A DNA stretch of 59,318 nucleotides from an uncultured Pelagibacteraceae bacterium (GTDB lineage Bacteria > Pseudomonadota > Alphaproteobacteria > Pelagibacterales > Pelagibacteraceae), in NCBI GenBank assembly GCA_902616145.1, contig CACMRM010000006.1, positions 1 through 59,318 of the forward strand. The letters run 5' to 3'. Shown in pieces: positions 7,052 to 13,675 of this stretch; the first letter of the stretch is position 1, and every line of letters starts with the position of its first letter. The translations under genes and the position numbers were made by a program. The notes below the pieces were generated by a model that searched no databases, was not told the origin of the DNA, and was given only the letters and a program-made list of their open reading frames with translations.

Positions 7052-7267
7052 TTAATATTTCTTTTTTTTACCTTTAGTTAATATTTGAGAAATTTTTTCC
7101 CAATTAGCAATTAAACTTCCGATAGAAAAAATTGCTAAGCCGTGATGTGAAGCAAAATCATCAAATTCATGGAGTCCAAGTTCTGCACCTATTTCTATCA
7201 GAGCAGAACATAATAATATTCCATAAGTGAATAATGCTAATTTAGGATTTTTTTTAAAATCAATCAT
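7052..7267 (-). CDS. Small membrane protein of unknown function
   Basis: A 71-residue protein with two likely hydrophobic segments, LALFTYGILLCSALIEIGAE (about residues 10-29) and HHGLAIFSIGSLIANW (about residues 41-56), and a lysine-rich C-terminus (TKGKKKKY). I do not recognise a family. It is the only minus-strand gene in the island and is bracketed by two near-identical 23-bp direct repeats, the left one abutting its stop codon. The ribosome binding site is weak. Coding status is supported by the membrane-protein-like composition and cassette placement, not by recognised homology. Confidence 0.6.
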   Translation of the reverse strand: MIDFKKNPKLALFTYGILLCSALIEIGAELGLHEFDDFASHHGLAIFSIGSLIANWEKISQILTKGKKKKY

Positions 7268-7300
7268 GCTTTATTATTTATCATGCTTAATTGTAGTGCA

Positions 7301-7323
7301 AGGTGCGTTCTGTTGCCAGTTGC
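7301..7323 (+). repeat. 23-bp direct repeat, right copy
   Basis: The partner of 7029-7051 (21/23 identical; GCGTTCTGTTGCCAG at 7305-7319). It lies 33 bp upstream of the start codon of the minus-strand small gene and about 45 bp before the right-end island repeat. Confidence 0.7.
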
Positions 7324-7356
7324 CGCAGACAGAAAAAAACTCATTTATTGTCATAT

Positions 7357-7399
7357 AAAATATGGGAAGACTAGAAGACAACTAGAAGATAGAGACGTA
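7357..7399 (+). repeat. Island end repeat, right copy (two ACTAGAAGA units)
   Basis: AAAATATGGGAAGACTAG (identical to 3865-3882) runs into ACTAGAAGACA-ACTAGAAGATA-GAGA. It is the same tandem pair as at the left end, with the two T/C differences exchanged. It lies about 75 bp inside the right 40-bp tRNA repeat. All units point the same way on the plus strand. Confidence 0.7.
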
Positions 7400-7419
7400 A
7401 AATAATTTTTTTTTACTTC

Positions 7420-7448
7420 TTCAAAACTCTTGTGTATTAATATATTAA
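7420..7448 (+). promoter_or_regulatory. Candidate promoter for tRNA-Leu(UAA)-nadK
   Basis: TTCAAA (7420-7425), 17-bp spacer, TATTAA (7443-7448), 24 bp before the tRNA. Each hexamer matches the sigma-70 consensus at 4 of 6 positions. It lies inside the island, so the tRNA and nadK would be transcribed from island-borne DNA. Confidence 0.3.
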
Positions 7449-7472
7449 CAATAACAACAAAAAACACGGAAT

Positions 7473-7558
7473 GCCCTCGTGGTGAAATTGGTAGACACAA
7501 AGGACTTAAAATCCTTGCCCTTTTGGGAGTGCCAGTTCGAGTCTGGCCGAGGGCACCA
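7473..7558 (+). tRNA. tRNA-Leu(UAA)
   Basis: A class II tRNA of 86 bases including an encoded CCA. Acceptor strands GCCCTCG and CGAGGGC pair; the anticodon loop CTTAAAA gives anticodon TAA; there is a long variable arm and the T arm GTTCGAGTC. Its first 39 bases are duplicated at 2447. nadK starts 8 bp after the CCA, so the mRNA is probably released by tRNA 3' processing. Confidence 0.97.
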
Positions 7559-7566
7559 CAAAATAA

Positions 7567-8334
7567 ATGAATAAACCATTAATTATATCTGATAAAAATT
7601 TAAAGTCTGTTCAAATAAAAAAACAAATTATTAATTTGTTAAAGAGAAAAAAAATTTTTAAAAAAAATATCGTTATTGTTGTAGGTGGTGATGGTTTTAT
7701 GCTTAAAACATTAAAAAAAAACCAGAAAACAAAAAAATTATTTTACGGTATCAATTCTGGCAATTATGGCTTCTTGATGAACAAATTTTCAAAAAAACTG
7801 TTGATTAAAAATATTCAGAAATCAAAAATGATAAGTATTTCTCCTTTAGAAATGATTGTAGTAAGTAAAAATAAAACTAAAAAATGTTTAGCAATTAATG
7901 AAGTTTCAATTTTAAGACAAAGTAGACAGGCTGCAAACTTATCAATTAAACATAAGTCAAATTATATTATGAAAAAATTAGTGTCAGACGGTGTTTTGGT
8001 TTCAACTCCTGCTGGAAGCACAGCTTATAACTTATCTGTACATGGACCTATATTAAATTTGAATTCTAAAAAAGTTTCTATTGCTCCAATAAGTGCATTT
8101 AGGCCAAGAAGGTGGGCAGGAAAAATTGTCAGCGACAAGTCAAGAATTGTAATTACAAATTTAAATCCGTCTAAAAGACCTGTAAGCGCTGTGGCTGATA
8201 ACCTTGAAGTTCGAAATGCTATAAAAATAGTTATATATATTCAAAATAAAATTAAGTTTAATTTACTGTACGATAAAAATAAAAGTTTACAAAAAAAAAT
8301 CAAATTAGAGCAATTGAGAAAAGAAACTTTTTAA
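7567..8334 (+). CDS. nadK: NAD kinase
   Basis: A 255-residue protein that phosphorylates NAD to NADP using ATP or polyphosphate in the cytosol. Diagnostic motifs are GGDG at residues 40-43, the NEVSILR block near residue 117, and DGVLVSTPAGSTAYNLS followed by HGPI near residues 141-162, the NAD kinase signature (usually GGPI; here HGPI). The length is that of a single-domain alphaproteobacterial enzyme. The gene starts 8 bp after tRNA-Leu and its stop codon abuts the 3' end of tRNA-Thr on the opposite strand. Confidence 0.95.
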   Translation: MNKPLIISDKNLKSVQIKKQIINLLKRKKIFKKNIVIVVGGDGFMLKTLKKNQKTKKLFYGINSGNYGFLMNKFSKKLLIKNIQKSKMISISPLEMIVVSKNKTKKCLAINEVSILRQSRQAANLSIKHKSNYIMKKLVSDGVLVSTPAGSTAYNLSVHGPILNLNSKKVSIAPISAFRPRRWAGKIVSDKSRIVITNLNPSKRPVSAVADNLEVRNAIKIVIYIQNKIKFNLLYDKNKSLQKKIKLEQLRKETF

Positions 8335-8410
8335 TGGTGCCCTCACACGGACTCGAACCGCGAACCTATTGATTACAAATCAATTGCTCTACCAATTGAG
8401 CTATGAGGGC
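8335..8410 (-). tRNA. tRNA-Thr(UGU)
   Basis: Reverse complement reads GCCCTCA...TGAGGGC-A-CCA over 76 bases. D loop AGCTCAATTGGTAGAGC, anticodon loop TTTGTAA (anticodon TGT) and T arm GGTTCGAGTCC are all present. It is convergent with nadK, whose stop codon ends one base before the encoded CCA. Confidence 0.97.
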
Positions 8411-8466
8411 TGAATATTTCTTTAGAATAATTTTACTAAAAAAACAATCAAAATTAAATAATATTT

Positions 8467-9210
8467 TCACTTAATCGATTGGAAAATATGATGACATACT
8501 ACAGATACAGTATTAGAGATATTTAGACTTTCCACGCTATCATTCATGGTAACTTTAAATTTGAAATCTGAATTTTCTAAAGTTTTCGCTTTAATTCCAT
8601 ATCCTTCAGATCCAAATAATAAGACATTTTTACCTTTCCAATTATTTTTTGTAAAATCTTTTGTCGCTGATATATCAAATGCACTTACCCAAAACTCTTT
8701 AGTTTTTAAGAATTTCAAAGCAGTGTTAAGATTAGAAACTTTGAATATTTTTATATGCTCAGTCCCACCACTTGCACTTTTAAAGAGTAATTTACTTTTT
8801 GATGGAAATGATCTTTCTTTAACTATGAGTCCATCTATATCAAATGCAACAGCACTTCTAATAATTGAGCCAATATTACGTGGATCTGTTACTTCTTCTA
8901 AGGCAATTAAATTAATATTTTTGCTTTTATTATTATAAACAAATTCTTTAAGGGTTATTTCTTCTAATTGCTCAACCTCGGCAACTAATCCCTGGTGTGA
9001 AGTTTCACCTTTTCCACATAAATTATCTAATTCTTTTCTTGATTTATAAAAAACATTTACAGACTTAAATAAATTTAAAGATTGATTTTCTTTATTCAAT
9101 TTTTTTTGAGCATCTTCCGTTAAAAAAACCCTCTCAATTTTTCTTAATGGGTTTTTTAGAGCCTCCAAAACCGGATGTTTTCCAACAATTAAAAAAGTGG
9201 TTTTTTTCAT
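8467..9210 (-). CDS. rlmB: 23S rRNA (guanosine-2'-O)-methyltransferase RlmB (SpoU/TrmH family)
   Basis: A 247-residue protein. The N-terminal substrate-binding domain begins VGKHPVLEALKNPLRKIERV. The SPOUT knotted domain carries motif 1 LEEVTDPRNIGSIIRSA (about residue 103), motif 2 LLFGSEGYGIKAKTL (about residue 196) and motif 3 VESLNISNTVSVVCHH (about residue 226). RlmB methylates the ribose of G2251 in 23S rRNA using SAM; the exact position is assigned by family. A stem-loop lies just upstream of its start at 9216-9240. Confidence 0.92.
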   Translation of the reverse strand: MKKTTFLIVGKHPVLEALKNPLRKIERVFLTEDAQKKLNKENQSLNLFKSVNVFYKSRKELDNLCGKGETSHQGLVAEVEQLEEITLKEFVYNNKSKNINLIALEEVTDPRNIGSIIRSAVAFDIDGLIVKERSFPSKSKLLFKSASGGTEHIKIFKVSNLNTALKFLKTKEFWVSAFDISATKDFTKNNWKGKNVLLFGSEGYGIKAKTLENSDFKFKVTMNDSVESLNISNTVSVVCHHIFQSIK

Positions 9211-9215
9211 GATTT

Positions 9216-9240
9216 CTAAGTAATTTTTTCAAATTACTAG
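9216..9240. other. Inverted repeat upstream of rlmB
   Basis: CTA-A-GTAATTT, loop TTTC, then AAATTACTAG: a 10-bp stem with one bulged A, five bases upstream of the rlmB ATG. On the minus strand it would cover the expected ribosome-binding region. It might affect rlmB translation or be chance in AT-rich DNA. Confidence 0.35.
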
Positions 9241-9264
9241 CATATTTCAAGGCAAAATGATTTA

Positions 9265-9292
9265 TTGCAATTATTCCATAAATGCTTATAAA
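9265..9292 (+). promoter_or_regulatory. Candidate sigma-70 promoter for the tRNA-Tyr/Gly-tuf operon
   Basis: TTGCAA (9265-9270), 16-bp spacer, TATAAA (9287-9292), about 58 bp before tRNA-Tyr. It is the best -35/-10 pair in the 140-bp gap between rlmB and tRNA-Tyr. It would drive tRNA-Tyr, tRNA-Gly, tuf, tRNA-Trp and possibly secE onwards. Confidence 0.45.
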
Positions 9293-9350
9293 ACGCTTGT
9301 TGTTAAATGCTTTTAAAGTTAGTGGGTAACCCCGGAATGTACATTTAAAA

Positions 9351-9436
9351 GGAGGGGTACCAAAGCGGTCAAATGGGGCGGGCTGTAAACCCGTTGACTT
9401 CGGTCTTCGAAAGTTCGAATCTTTCCCCCTCCACCA
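9351..9436 (+). tRNA. tRNA-Tyr(GUA)
   Basis: A class II tRNA of 86 bases with encoded CCA. Acceptor GGAGGGG pairs with the CCCCTCC 3' strand, the anticodon loop CTGTAAA gives GTA, a variable arm is present and the T arm is AGTTCGAATCT. First member of the tRNA-tuf cluster. Confidence 0.97.
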
Positions 9437-9482
9437 AGCTTAAAAATGTTTAATAATAAAGAGCGCGATAAGTTTGGATATT

Positions 9483-9556
9483 GCGGGTGTAGTTCAATGG
9501 TAGAACGCTAGCCTTCCAAGCTGGATGTAAGGGTTCGATTCCCTTTACCCGCTCCA
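9483..9556 (+). tRNA. tRNA-Gly(UCC)
   Basis: 74 bases with encoded CCA. GCGGGTG pairs with the TACCCGC 3' strand (one G-T pair), the anticodon loop CTTCCAA gives TCC, and the T arm is GGGTTCGATTCCC. It sits 46 bp after tRNA-Tyr and 36 bp before tuf. Confidence 0.97.
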
Positions 9557-9592
9557 AAATTAAAATTAAAAATTAAAGTGAGGATAAAATAG

Positions 9593-10792
9593 ATGTCAAA
9601 AGAAAAGTTTAACCGAAACAAACCACATTGTAATATCGGTACAATAGGTCACGTCGACCATGGTAAAACAACTTTAACAGCAGCAATAACAAAAGTATTG
9701 TCTGAGGCTGGAGGATCAAGTAGCGCAAACTTTGTGGCCTATGATCAAATAGATAAAGCACCAGAAGAAAAAGAAAGAGGGATTACAATTTCTACTGCTC
9801 ACGTTGAATACGAAACTGAAAAAAGACACTATGCTCATGTAGATTGCCCGGGTCACGCTGATTATGTAAAAAATATGATCACGGGAGCTGCCCAAATGGA
9901 TGGAGCAATCCTTGTTGTTAACGCAGCAGACGGTCCTATGCCTCAAACTCGAGAACATATTCTTTTAGCAAGACAAGTAGGAGTACCAGCTATCGTAGTT
10001 TTTTTAAATAAAATTGACACTGTTAAAGATAAAGAACTTGTGGACCTAGTAGAAGAAGAGATAAGAGAACTTTTAACTTCATACAAATTTCCCGGAGATA
10101 AAATTCCAATTATCAAAGGTTCAGCACTTAATGCAGTCGAAGGTAAAGATGAAGCAACTGGAAAAAATGCCATAATGGAGTTAATGAAGGCAGTTGACGA
10201 AACTATACCCCAACCAGATAGACCTAAAGACAAACCATTCTTAATGCCTGTAGAAGATGTTTTTTCTATATCAGGAAGAGGAACTGTAGTTACTGGAAGA
10301 GTGGAGTCTGGAATAATAAAGGTTGGTGAGGAAATTGAAATTGTCGGTATAAGAGATACAAAAAAATCTGTTTGCACTGGGGTTGAAATGTTTAGAAAAC
10401 TTTTAGATAGCGGGGAAGCTGGAGATAATATTGGAGCTCTGCTAAGAGGTGTAGAAAGAGATGATGTTGAGAGAGGACAAGTCTTATGTAAACCTGGTTC
10501 AATAACTCCTCATACAGAGTTTGAATGCCAAGCATATATTCTTAAAAAAGAGGAGGGTGGAAGACATACTCCCTTTTTCACGAAATATAGACCACAGTTT
10601 TATTTTAGAACCACAGACGTAACAGGTGAGGTAACTTTACCATCTGGCACAGAGATGGTAATGCCGGGTGATGACGGAAAATTCACTGTTAAACTAATCA
10701 CACCGATTGCAATGAATGAAAACTTAAATTTCGCAATTAGAGAAGGTGGAAAAACAGTTGGAGCTGGAGTGGTAACAAAAATTATTAAATAA
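9593..10792 (+). CDS. tuf: Translation elongation factor Tu
   Basis: A 399-residue GTPase that delivers aminoacyl-tRNA to the ribosomal A site. G1 GHVDHGKT at 19-26, switch-[26 protein letters not shown] and SALN mark the GTP-binding domain; domains II and III follow ([23 protein letters not shown]-like C-terminus). The tyrT-glyT-tuf-trpT-secE-nusG order is the classic tufB-type arrangement. There is no tuf after fusA in the str cluster here, so this may be the only copy. Flanked by tRNA genes with 36 bp and 6 bp gaps. Confidence 0.99.
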   Translation: MSKEKFNRNKPHCNIGTIGHVDHGKTTLTAAITKVLSEAGGSSSANFVAYDQIDKAPEEKERGITISTAHVEYETEKRHYAHVDCPGHADYVKNMITGAAQMDGAILVVNAADGPMPQTREHILLARQVGVPAIVVFLNKIDTVKDKELVDLVEEEIRELLTSYKFPGDKIPIIKGSALNAVEGKDEATGKNAIMELMKAVDETIPQPDRPKDKPFLMPVEDVFSISGRGTVVTGRVESGIIKVGEEIEIVGIRDTKKSVCTGVEMFRKLLDSGEAGDNIGALLRGVERDDVERGQVLCKPGSITPHTEFECQAYILKKEEGGRHTPFFTKYRPQFYFRTTDVTGEVTLPSGTEMVMPGDDGKFTVKLITPIAMNENLNFAIREGGKTVGAGVVTKIIK

Positions 10793-10798
10793 ACGCTT

Positions 10799-10874
10799 AG
10801 GAGCGTAGTTCAATTGGTAGAGCGCCGGTCTCCAAAACCGGAGGTTGTGGGTTCGAGTCCCTCCGCTCCTGCCA
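10799..10874 (+). tRNA. tRNA-Trp(CCA)
   Basis: 76 bases with encoded CCA. AGGAGCG pairs with CGCTCCT, the anticodon loop CTCCAAA gives anticodon CCA, and the T arm is GGGTTCGAGTCCC. It begins 6 bp after the tuf stop and ends 9 bp before secE. Confidence 0.97.
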
Positions 10875-10883
10875 AAACATTTT

Positions 10884-11078
10884 ATGATGAACCCTTTAAA
10901 ATTTTTTCAAGAAGTTAAACAAGAGACATTTCGAATAACTTGGCCCTCAAAAAAAGAAACAATGATGGGTGCGGTAATGGTATTTGCTCTAGCATCTATT
11001 GCTGCAATATTCTTCTTGATTTTGGATCAAATTTTAAGGTTTTTACTTAATTTAATTTTAACAGTTAATATATTTTAA
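10884..11078 (+). CDS. secE: Preprotein translocase subunit SecE
   Basis: A 64-residue single-span form of SecE. The conserved cytosolic amphipathic segment FFQEVKQETFRITWPSKKET precedes one transmembrane helix (about residues 29-55). It stabilises SecY in the inner-membrane translocon. The start is the ATG at 10884 (a second ATG at 10887 is equally possible); a longer frame would run back through tRNA-Trp and is not credible. It overlaps nusG by one base (TAATG). Confidence 0.95.
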   Translation: MMNPLKFFQEVKQETFRITWPSKKETMMGAVMVFALASIAAIFFLILDQILRFLLNLILTVNIF

Positions 11079-11602
11079 TGAATTGGTATATTGTGCAAGC
11101 TTATTCTGGTTTTGAGAGAAAAGTAGTGGAGTCGATTAAAGAGGAACTAAAAAAGAATAAATTGTCAGAAAATTTAGATGAGATCTTAGTGCCTACTCAC
11201 CAAGTTACTGAGGTGAAAAAAGGAAAAAGAACAAAAAAAGAAAAAAAATTCTTTCCTGGTTATGTTTTAATTAAAATTGAACTTACAAAGCAGATTTATC
11301 ATTTAATAAAGAATCTACAAAAAGTAAGTGGATTTTTAGGTTCCGCTGATAAACCAACTCCAATCTCAGACAATGAGATTAAAAGGATACTTGGGCAGGT
11401 TTCTGAGAGTGCTGTTACACAAAAAGTTGGTGTGAATTTTGAAATCGGTGAAAAAGTAAAGGTTTGTGACGGACCATTTGCGTCTTTTAACGGTTTAATT
11501 GAGGAAATAGATGAAGAAAAATCTAGACTAAAAGTCTCAGTTTCTATATTTGGTAGAGCAACACCAGTAGATTTAGAATTTAATCAAGTGGAGAAAAATT
11601 AA
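11078..11602 (+). CDS. nusG: Transcription termination/antitermination protein NusG
   Basis: 174 residues. NGN domain starts [20 protein letters not shown], with the [12 protein letters not shown] block near residue 63, and a C-terminal KOW domain with [20 protein letters not shown] near residue 127. It couples RNA polymerase to Rho and to the ribosome. Coupled to both secE (TAATG) and rplK (TAATG), so it is translated as part of one polycistron. Confidence 0.98.
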   Translation: MNWYIVQAYSGFERKVVESIKEELKKNKLSENLDEILVPTHQVTEVKKGKRTKKEKKFFPGYVLIKIELTKQIYHLIKNLQKVSGFLGSADKPTPISDNEIKRILGQVSESAVTQKVGVNFEIGEKVKVCDGPFASFNGLIEEIDEEKSRLKVSVSIFGRATPVDLEFNQVEKN

Positions 11603-12027
11603 TGGCTAAAGAAATTACAGGTTATGTAAAATTACAAATTAAAGGTGGTCAAGCAAACCCCGCTCCACCTGTTGGACCAGCGCTTGGTCAAAGAGGTATT
11701 AATATAATGGAATTTTGTAAAGCTTTTAATGAGAAAACAAAATCTTTTATGGGAAAACCTGTTCCAGTTGTAATTACAGTCTATAAAGATAAAAAATTTG
11801 ATTTTATCATAAAATCTCCACCAGCATCTCATTTTATTCGTGAGGCAGCAAAACTTAAAAGTGGATCTAGCGAACCTGGAAGAGTTGTAGCTGGATCAAT
11901 TACAATGAAACAAGCTGAAGCAATAGCTAAAGAAAAGATGAAAGATTTAAATGCATTCGATCTTAAAGAAGCAACAAAAATAATTTGTGGTTCTGCAAGA
12001 TCAATGGGCATTGAGGTAAAAGACTGA
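11602..12027 (+). CDS. rplK: 50S ribosomal protein L11
   Basis: 141 residues, standard length. [20 protein letters not shown] at the N-terminus and the C-terminal rRNA-binding RSMGIEVKD end are characteristic. It forms the GTPase-associated stalk base with 23S rRNA. First of the rplKAJL set; one base separates it from rplA. Confidence 0.98.
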   Translation: MAKEITGYVKLQIKGGQANPAPPVGPALGQRGINIMEFCKAFNEKTKSFMGKPVPVVITVYKDKKFDFIIKSPPASHFIREAAKLKSGSSEPGRVVAGSITMKQAEAIAKEKMKDLNAFDLKEATKIICGSARSMGIEVKD

Positions 12028-12028
12028 A

Positions 12029-12715
12029 ATGAAAAAAAAATCAAAAAGATTTAATAATCTCTTAAATTCAAGAAGCAAAGACAAAAAATTATCACTTAAA
12101 GATGTGATTGATTTAGTCAAAAAAAATTGTAATACAAAATTTGATGAATCAATCGATGTATCTCTTAAAATCAACCTTAAGCAATCTAAGGGCGGTGATT
12201 TTAATCTTAGAACTGTAATTAAACTCCCGAATGGTTCTGGAAAAAAAGAAAAAGTAGCAGTTCTATGTGAAGCTGACAAAATTGAGGAAGCAAAAAAGAG
12301 CGGTGCAGAAATCGTAGGATCAGATGATTTAATTGAAAAAATAGCTGCAGGTAAATTTGATTTTACAAAATTAATTTGCACCCCTTCAATGATGGGAAAA
12401 ATTGGAAAACACGGAAAAGTATTAGGTCCAAAGGGATTAATGCCTAATCCAAAATTAGGAACAGTTTCTAATGATATTGTTAAAACTGTTAAAGATATTA
12501 AGACTGGCTTAGTTGAAGTAAGAAATGATAAAGATGGTAACCTTGCCACTTCAATTGGAAGAAAAAGTTTTTCAAGCGAGAAGCTTTTAGAAAATTATAA
12601 TTTTTTTATTGACGCGTTAAAAAAAGAAAAACCAAGTACTATGAAAGGTGAATTTATTTTAAAATCTTTTTTGACATCAACAATGGGAATTTCATATAAG
12701 GTAGGTGCAAAATAA
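12029..12715 (+). CDS. rplA: 50S ribosomal protein L1
   Basis: 228 residues, normal length. GKHGKVLGPKGLMPNPKLGT (about residue 131) is the L1 signature. It builds the mobile L1 stalk at the E site. In many bacteria L1 represses its own operon by binding the leader mRNA; no obvious mimic of the rRNA site was recognised here. Confidence 0.98.
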   Translation: MKKKSKRFNNLLNSRSKDKKLSLKDVIDLVKKNCNTKFDESIDVSLKINLKQSKGGDFNLRTVIKLPNGSGKKEKVAVLCEADKIEEAKKSGAEIVGSDDLIEKIAAGKFDFTKLICTPSMMGKIGKHGKVLGPKGLMPNPKLGTVSNDIVKTVKDIKTGLVEVRNDKDGNLATSIGRKSFSSEKLLENYNFFIDALKKEKPSTMKGEFILKSFLTSTMGISYKVGAK

Positions 12716-12718
12716 TTT

Positions 12719-13231
12719 ATGATGAGCAAAGAAGCAAAAAAAATATATGTAGAGGAAATGAAGAAAAACTTTACTTCAAACGAGTCAGTTATGATAGCTC
12801 AATACCAGGGTTTAAATGTAAATGAATTAGATGCTTTAAGAAAAGAACTTAGGGACAAAGGTATATTATTTAAAATTACAAAAAATAGAATTACTAAAAT
12901 TGCAATTAAAGAGACACCAAAAAAAGATTTAGAAAAATATTTTACAGGGCCAACTGCAGCTGCTATTTCTTCAGATCCCATCTCAACTGCAAAAATTTTG
13001 ACTAAATTCTCAAAAACCAATAATAAACTAAAAATTATTGCAGGGTTCATGGATGGTAAAGTTTTGGATGAAAAAGAGGTGTCTATAATAGCCACACTTC
13101 CATCTTTAGAAGAAGCAAGGGCTAAAATTGTGGGAATTTTGTCATCGCCGGCCCAAAAATTAGTAAGTATTTTACTTGCACCTGGCTCAAAAATTGCTAA
13201 TTTAGCGCGCGCAAAGAGTTTAAAAAAATAA
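12719..13231 (+). CDS. rplJ: 50S ribosomal protein L10
   Basis: 170 residues. N-terminal rRNA-binding domain with VMIAQYQGLNVNELDALRKE and FKITKNRITKIA, then a C-terminal helix that carries L7/L12 dimers. Two adjacent ATG codons (12719, 12722) are possible starts. It is followed by rplL after 15 bp, as in the usual stalk gene pair. Confidence 0.97.
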   Translation: MMSKEAKKIYVEEMKKNFTSNESVMIAQYQGLNVNELDALRKELRDKGILFKITKNRITKIAIKETPKKDLEKYFTGPTAAAISSDPISTAKILTKFSKTNNKLKIIAGFMDGKVLDEKEVSIIATLPSLEEARAKIVGILSSPAQKLVSILLAPGSKIANLARAKSLKK

Positions 13232-13246
13232 TTCATAGGATATAAA

Positions 13247-13618
13247 ATGGCAGATTTAAATAAAATCATAGATGAACTTTCTACTCTTACAGTTGTTGAG
13301 GCAGCAGAGCTTTCAAAACAGTTAGAGGAGAAATGGGGAGTTACTGCAGCCGCTCCTGTGGCAGCAGCACCAGCAGGCGGAGCAGCAGCACCAGCAGGCG
13401 AAGAAAAGTCAGAATTTTCACTTTTCTTGGCAGCTGCAGGCGATAAAAAAATTAATGTTATTAAAGAAGTTAGAGCAATTACAGGTTTAGGGTTAAAAGA
13501 AGCGAAAGATTTAGTTGAAGGCGCTCCAAAAGAAATTAAAGGTGGAGTAGCTAAAAAAGATGCTGAAGAATTTAAGAAAAAACTTGAAGCAGCTGGAGCT
13601 AAAGTAGAATTAAAGTAA
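13247..13618 (+). CDS. rplL: 50S ribosomal protein L7/L12
   Basis: 123 residues. N-terminal dimerisation helix pair ([20 protein letters not shown]), flexible Ala/Pro/Gly hinge (residues about 35-52) and C-terminal factor-binding domain ([20 protein letters not shown], then LVEGAPK). The hinge DNA contains a 19-bp unit repeated with 21-bp period (13361-13379 and 13382-13400), an unusually GC-rich spot in this genome. Confidence 0.98.
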   Translation: MADLNKIIDELSTLTVVEAAELSKQLEEKWGVTAAAPVAAAPAGGAAAPAGEEKSEFSLFLAAAGDKKINVIKEVRAITGLGLKEAKDLVEGAPKEIKGGVAKKDAEEFKKKLEAAGAKVELK

Positions 13619-13635
13619 ACAATATTTGAGACGGT

Positions 13636-13665
13636 ATTTATTACAAGTTTAAACTTGTAGTAAAT
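13636..13665 (+). promoter_or_regulatory. Palindrome between rplL and rpoB (attenuator or processing hairpin candidate)
   Basis: TACAAGTTT at 13642-13650 is followed directly by AAACTTGTA (13651-13659), a perfect 18-bp palindrome. With flanking ATTTA and TAAAT and one U-G pair the inverted repeat spans 30 bp. There is no T-tract, so it is not a standard intrinsic terminator. In E. coli this gap holds an attenuator and an RNase III site; an equivalent role is inferred. Confidence 0.5.
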
Positions 13666-13675
13666 ATATTATTTG

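Larger units (their letters stand above)
2446..7511 (+). mobile_element. tRNA-Leu-associated genomic island (integrase-less)
   Basis: The boundaries are a 40-bp perfect direct repeat, 2446-2485 and 7472-7511. It consists of the base before the tRNA plus the 5' half of tRNA-Leu(UAA) up to the anticodon loop. The left copy lacks the 3' half; the right copy belongs to the intact tRNA. Inside each boundary sits a copy of a second repeat built from ACTAGAAGA units. The cargo is two exported lyase-like proteins, an MFS permease, GDPD, remnants and a repeat-flanked small gene. Crossover in the anticodon loop is a known site of tyrosine-recombinase integration. No integrase or transposase is visible, so the mechanism is inferred from the repeats alone. 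Confidence 0.75.

Noticed and set aside
7029-7323. Integron attC sites around the 71-residue gene
   Set aside because: The repeats contain no clear GTTRRRY core or the paired inverted arms expected of attC, and no integron integrase is present.
9943-10377. 144-codon minus-strand frame
   Set aside because: Antisense to the conserved middle of tuf; serine/isoleucine-rich shadow with no motif.
10845-10883. Longer secE frame starting inside tRNA-Trp
   Set aside because: The frame would read through the tRNA; the family start is at the ATG at 10884.
12001-12549. 182-codon minus-strand frame
   Set aside because: Fully antisense to rplA, whose identity is certain. Long antisense frames are common here because AAA/GAA-rich codons give TTT/TTC on the other strand and few stops.
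13673-13675. TTG as rpoB start
   Set aside because: An ATG follows immediately in frame (13676), so the TTG is not needed.
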